This document shows, in pieces, positions 62,140 through 64,000 of a DNA stretch of 64,000 nt. A program made the position numbers and the translations under genes. Origin of the DNA: Chloroflexota bacterium. Lineage in GTDB: Bacteria > Chloroflexota > Chloroflexia > Chloroheliales > Chloroheliaceae. The stretch spans positions 1 to 64,000 of the forward strand of contig JAQBPB010000042.1 in assembly GCA_028287745.1 (NCBI GenBank), read 5' to 3'. The notes beneath the pieces were generated by a model. That model was not told the origin of the DNA. It searched no databases and worked only from the letters and a program-made list of their open reading frames with translations. Position 1 is the stretch's first letter, and each line of letters begins with the position of its first letter.

Positions 62140-63024
62140 ATGGCTTTACTTTTGACGGATGCCCAGAAACTGACCACTAACCAGTTCGTCCAGGGTATCG
62201 TGGAAACCATTATCACCGAGAGCCAGGTATTGCAGTATTTGCCGTTTATGGAGCTGAACGGCAACTCGCTGATCTACAACCAGGAAGCCACGCTTTCGGG
62301 TTCGGCCTGGTACGCCCCGGCGGATACCTGGACCGAGCAGGCGGTAACCGTGACCCAGAAGACTGCCGCTCTTAAGATTCTAGGCGGGGATGTCGATGTC
62401 GATAATTTTCTGAACCAGACCTTCCGCAACCCAAACGAACTGCGGGCCGAGGCGGTCGGCAAGAAAGCCAAAGCGATTGCTTACGCTTTCAACGATGCCT
62501 TTTTCAATGGGTCAGGGTCATCCAACCAGCCGACCGGGATCAAGAACCTGGTGACGGGCGGGCAGACGCGCAGCCTGGGAGCGAACGGCGCGGCGCCGAC
62601 CCTGGACGACTTTGACGCGCTGATTGATATGGTCAAACCGGGCAAGCCGCAGGCACTTTTTATGAGCAAGCGCACCCGGCGGGGTTTGAAGAAGCTGCGG
62701 CGCGGCCTGAACAATGTGCTGGAACAGGATATTAATGAGTTCGGGCAGCGGGTAGAGTTCTATGATGGGATTCCGATTATCGTGGACGATAACATTTCGG
62801 ATGCGGAGACGGTTGGGACCAGTACGGACTGTTCGCGGGTCTTCGCGGTGCAGTTTGGCTACGGCCAGGGGATTATGGGTTTGATGAACGGGATGATCCA
62901 GGCCGATGAAATCGGGACGCTGGAAACAAAAGACGCTTTTCGGACCCGGATTAAATGGTATTGCGGCCTGGTCAATTTCCGGGACCTGGCGCTGGCCGCT
63001 ATGACCGGGGCGCGCCCGAACTAG
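62140..63024 (+). CDS. Phage major capsid protein
   Basis: 294 aa. It resembles HK97-fold capsid proteins: an N-terminal arm, SLIYNQEATLSGSAWYAPAD, a helix NELRAEAVGKKAKAIAYAFN, the ALFMSKRTRRGLKKLRR segment, and a C-terminal KWYCGLVNFRDLALAAMTG. A short N-arm without a long delta domain agrees with a separate scaffold gene upstream. A prophage or gene-transfer-type particle is likely; encapsulin is less so, given the scaffold-like neighbour. Confidence 0.85.
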   Translation: MALLLTDAQKLTTNQFVQGIVETIITESQVLQYLPFMELNGNSLIYNQEATLSGSAWYAPADTWTEQAVTVTQKTAALKILGGDVDVDNFLNQTFRNPNELRAEAVGKKAKAIAYAFNDAFFNGSGSSNQPTGIKNLVTGGQTRSLGANGAAPTLDDFDALIDMVKPGKPQALFMSKRTRRGLKKLRRGLNNVLEQDINEFGQRVEFYDGIPIIVDDNISDAETVGTSTDCSRVFAVQFGYGQGIMGLMNGMIQADEIGTLETKDAFRTRIKWYCGLVNFRDLALAAMTGARPN

Positions 63025-63089
63025 CACCGGCTTTGAGCGAGAAACGCGGCAGGCCGCAGGCGGCGTCTTAAGGTTTCAGGTCAATAAGG

Positions 63090-63203
63090 GTTTGGGGGAT
63101 AGACCGGTTGGCAAACTAATAGCGGGGCCGCGAGGCGCCACGTGTGCCTGGCCCGGTGGGGATTTTTCTCCGGGTGGTTTGCTTACCGGCCTATCCTCCA
63201 AAC
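63090..63203. repeat. Large imperfect inverted repeat after the capsid gene
   Basis: A 27-base left arm (63090-63116, starting GTTTGGGGGATAG) pairs with 63177-63203 with two mismatches and two G-U wobbles. The 60-base loop is GC-rich. AATAGC just inside the left arm can pair with GCTATT just outside the right arm, hinting at an alternative fold. It could be a structured RNA or a small inverted-repeat element. Confidence 0.7.
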
Positions 63204-63286
63204 TGCTATTGTAGGCGGCCAAGCGGGCCGGGTAAAACTGGCCCACAGTATTCAGAGAAAACGATTAGCAGTTAAGGGATGGCCTG

Positions 63287-63450
63287 TCAGGGTTTAAGTA
63301 GCGCACTGGCTTCGAAGTAAATCCGGCCCCGGACAATCTGGCCGTTTTCCAGGTCGTAAGCGCCCCAAATCGGGACGCGGATTTAACCATCGCGAGGTGG
63401 GATACCGGCAAATCCCAGCAACTGTCGTCCCACTATATCGCTTTCAAGAA
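63287..63450 (-). pseudogene. Remnant of a SnoaL-like/ester-cyclase gene
   Basis: On the minus strand one frame reads GFAGIPPRDG, stop, IRVPIWGAYDLENGQIVRG and then RIYFEASALLKP, stop. This strongly resembles the C-terminal half of SnoaL-like proteins (GIPPTG...VPxxGVYxFxxGKIxxERxYFD). An in-frame stop and lack of the N-terminal half show decay. It lies between capsid and head-adaptor-like genes, an odd place for it. Confidence 0.55.
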
Positions 63451-63686
63451 GGCATTTTGTCCGTAATCACAAGGTTATGTGTTTGTGCCTTCGCCTTAAA
63501 AGGACATTGTAAAAGGGGTGCCGCATCTGGCCGACTTCTTCGGGGCCGTTATACTTCTGGCCGCGAACCAAAAGGCGGTATGTTAACCTGAAAAAATTTA
63601 AAAATAGCGTTAGATGAACCGTAAAGTGATTATTAGCCTTATAAGTTTGATCAAGCAATAGGGGTTGCAAAGGAGGCCATGGTTAA

Positions 63687-64000
63687 ATGACAACTCGCCT
63701 TGAGTTTTTGAACGGGGTAAGGCTGGAACTACAAGACCCCGGGCCGGTAAATTTTGTGTGGTCCGACGCCCTATTACAGGTGTTTTTAGGGGAGGGGCTT
63801 AGCCAGTTGGCCCTGGACTTACCGCCGGTCCAGGAAATTAGCCTGGCTTCGGTAGTAGGCCAGCGTGATTATGTAATAGCGCCGGGAACACTGCTGCTGG
63901 GGCCGGGCGGCATAATAGAAATACAGTTTCCGGCCGGAATAGTTATCCCTCAAGGGGCCACCGGGCCGCAGTATGCCGGGGTAATATACCAGACTTCCAG
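63687..64000 (+). CDS. Phage adaptor-like protein, N-terminal part (runs off the window)
   Basis: At least 104 residues from ATG 63687, with AAGGAGG ten bases upstream; the ATG at 63679 is out of frame and stops at once. The pattern FVWSDALLQVFLGEGLSQL, then VVGQRDYVIAPG, is like phage head-tail adaptor proteins, which start with a W-[ST]-D helix and a GQxDYxLP strand. Consistent with the capsid cluster continuing to the right. Confidence 0.7.
   Translation, partial: MTTRLEFLNGVRLELQDPGPVNFVWSDALLQVFLGEGLSQLALDLPPVQEISLASVVGQRDYVIAPGTLLLGPGGIIEIQFPAGIVIPQGATGPQYAGVIYQTS

Noticed and set aside
63090-63203. Integron attC site or group II intron
   Set aside because: The end motifs have the wrong orientation for attC, and I found no domain V-like hairpin or maturase.
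63397-63591. 64-aa plus-strand frame before the adaptor-like gene
   Set aside because: No ribosome site and antisense to the SnoaL-like remnant.
1-64000. tRNA or rRNA genes
   Set aside because: I noticed no conserved T-loop/acceptor arrangement or rRNA sequence while reading both strands; a covariance-model scan would be decisive.

Overview
The window looks like a chromosome piece from a mid-GC, probably monoderm bacterium. The gene set fits a Chloroflexota-type organism: a Tat-exported lipoprotein with an Ala/Thr repeat linker, a subtilase ending in tandem SSVNW repeats, and a Cu/Zn superoxide dismutase with an LPASG-type C-terminal anchor. This placement is an inference from style; there is no rRNA and I saw no tRNA.

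Layout: (1) 1-5.3 kb holds a gene tail, a MITE-like repeat, an unrecognised 826-aa protein and a GH2 beta-mannosidase. (2) 5.3-31.8 kb is an aromatic-compound catabolic island: six paralogous Rieske oxygenase alpha subunits, a VOC-type extradiol dioxygenase, a LigJ-like 4-oxalomesaconate hydratase, a LigB-like extradiol dioxygenase, a RraA/LigK-type aldolase, an alpha/beta hydrolase, a seven-iron ferredoxin, an aldo/keto reductase, a complete branched-chain-type ABC importer (lipoprotein plus LivHMGF), a LysR regulator and a MarR-like regulator. (3) 31.8-37.1 kb: Cu/Zn SOD and an ECF sigma factor/ABC-2 transporter operon. (4) 37.4-42.5 kb: a thiamine-precursor ECF transporter, thiM, thiE and a TPP riboswitch. 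(5) 42.8-59.5 kb: esterase, aconitase, DUF815 ATPase, hisI, radical-SAM protein, TetR/MFS pair, subtilase, GGDEF-EAL protein, DoxX-like protein. (6) 59.6-64 kb: DUF2267 protein, another MITE copy and a phage capsid-type cluster running off the end.

The main discovery is a regulon readable directly from the DNA. Nine intergenic copies of a 65-bp module precede nearly every operon of the aromatic island. Each has, toward the gene, ATAY-N7-RTAT, exactly 20 bases, TTGGAC, then (in eight of nine) exactly 18 bases and a TATAAT-like -10. ATAY-N7-RTAT is a T-N11-A LysR-type recognition site of the kind known for BenM/CatM, centred near -64, and the island encodes one LysR protein of that general type whose own start codon abuts one module. 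I infer that this LysR protein activates all nine promoters.

How the genes may work together (inference): the importer brings in an aromatic acid; the Rieske enzymes hydroxylate or O-demethylate it, with electrons perhaps through the seven-iron ferredoxin; the LigB-like enzyme cleaves a gallate- or protocatechuate-like ring; LigJ hydrates oxalomesaconate; and the RraA-type aldolase splits the product to pyruvate and oxaloacetate. No LigC or LigI homologue is seen, which favours a gallate-like entry.
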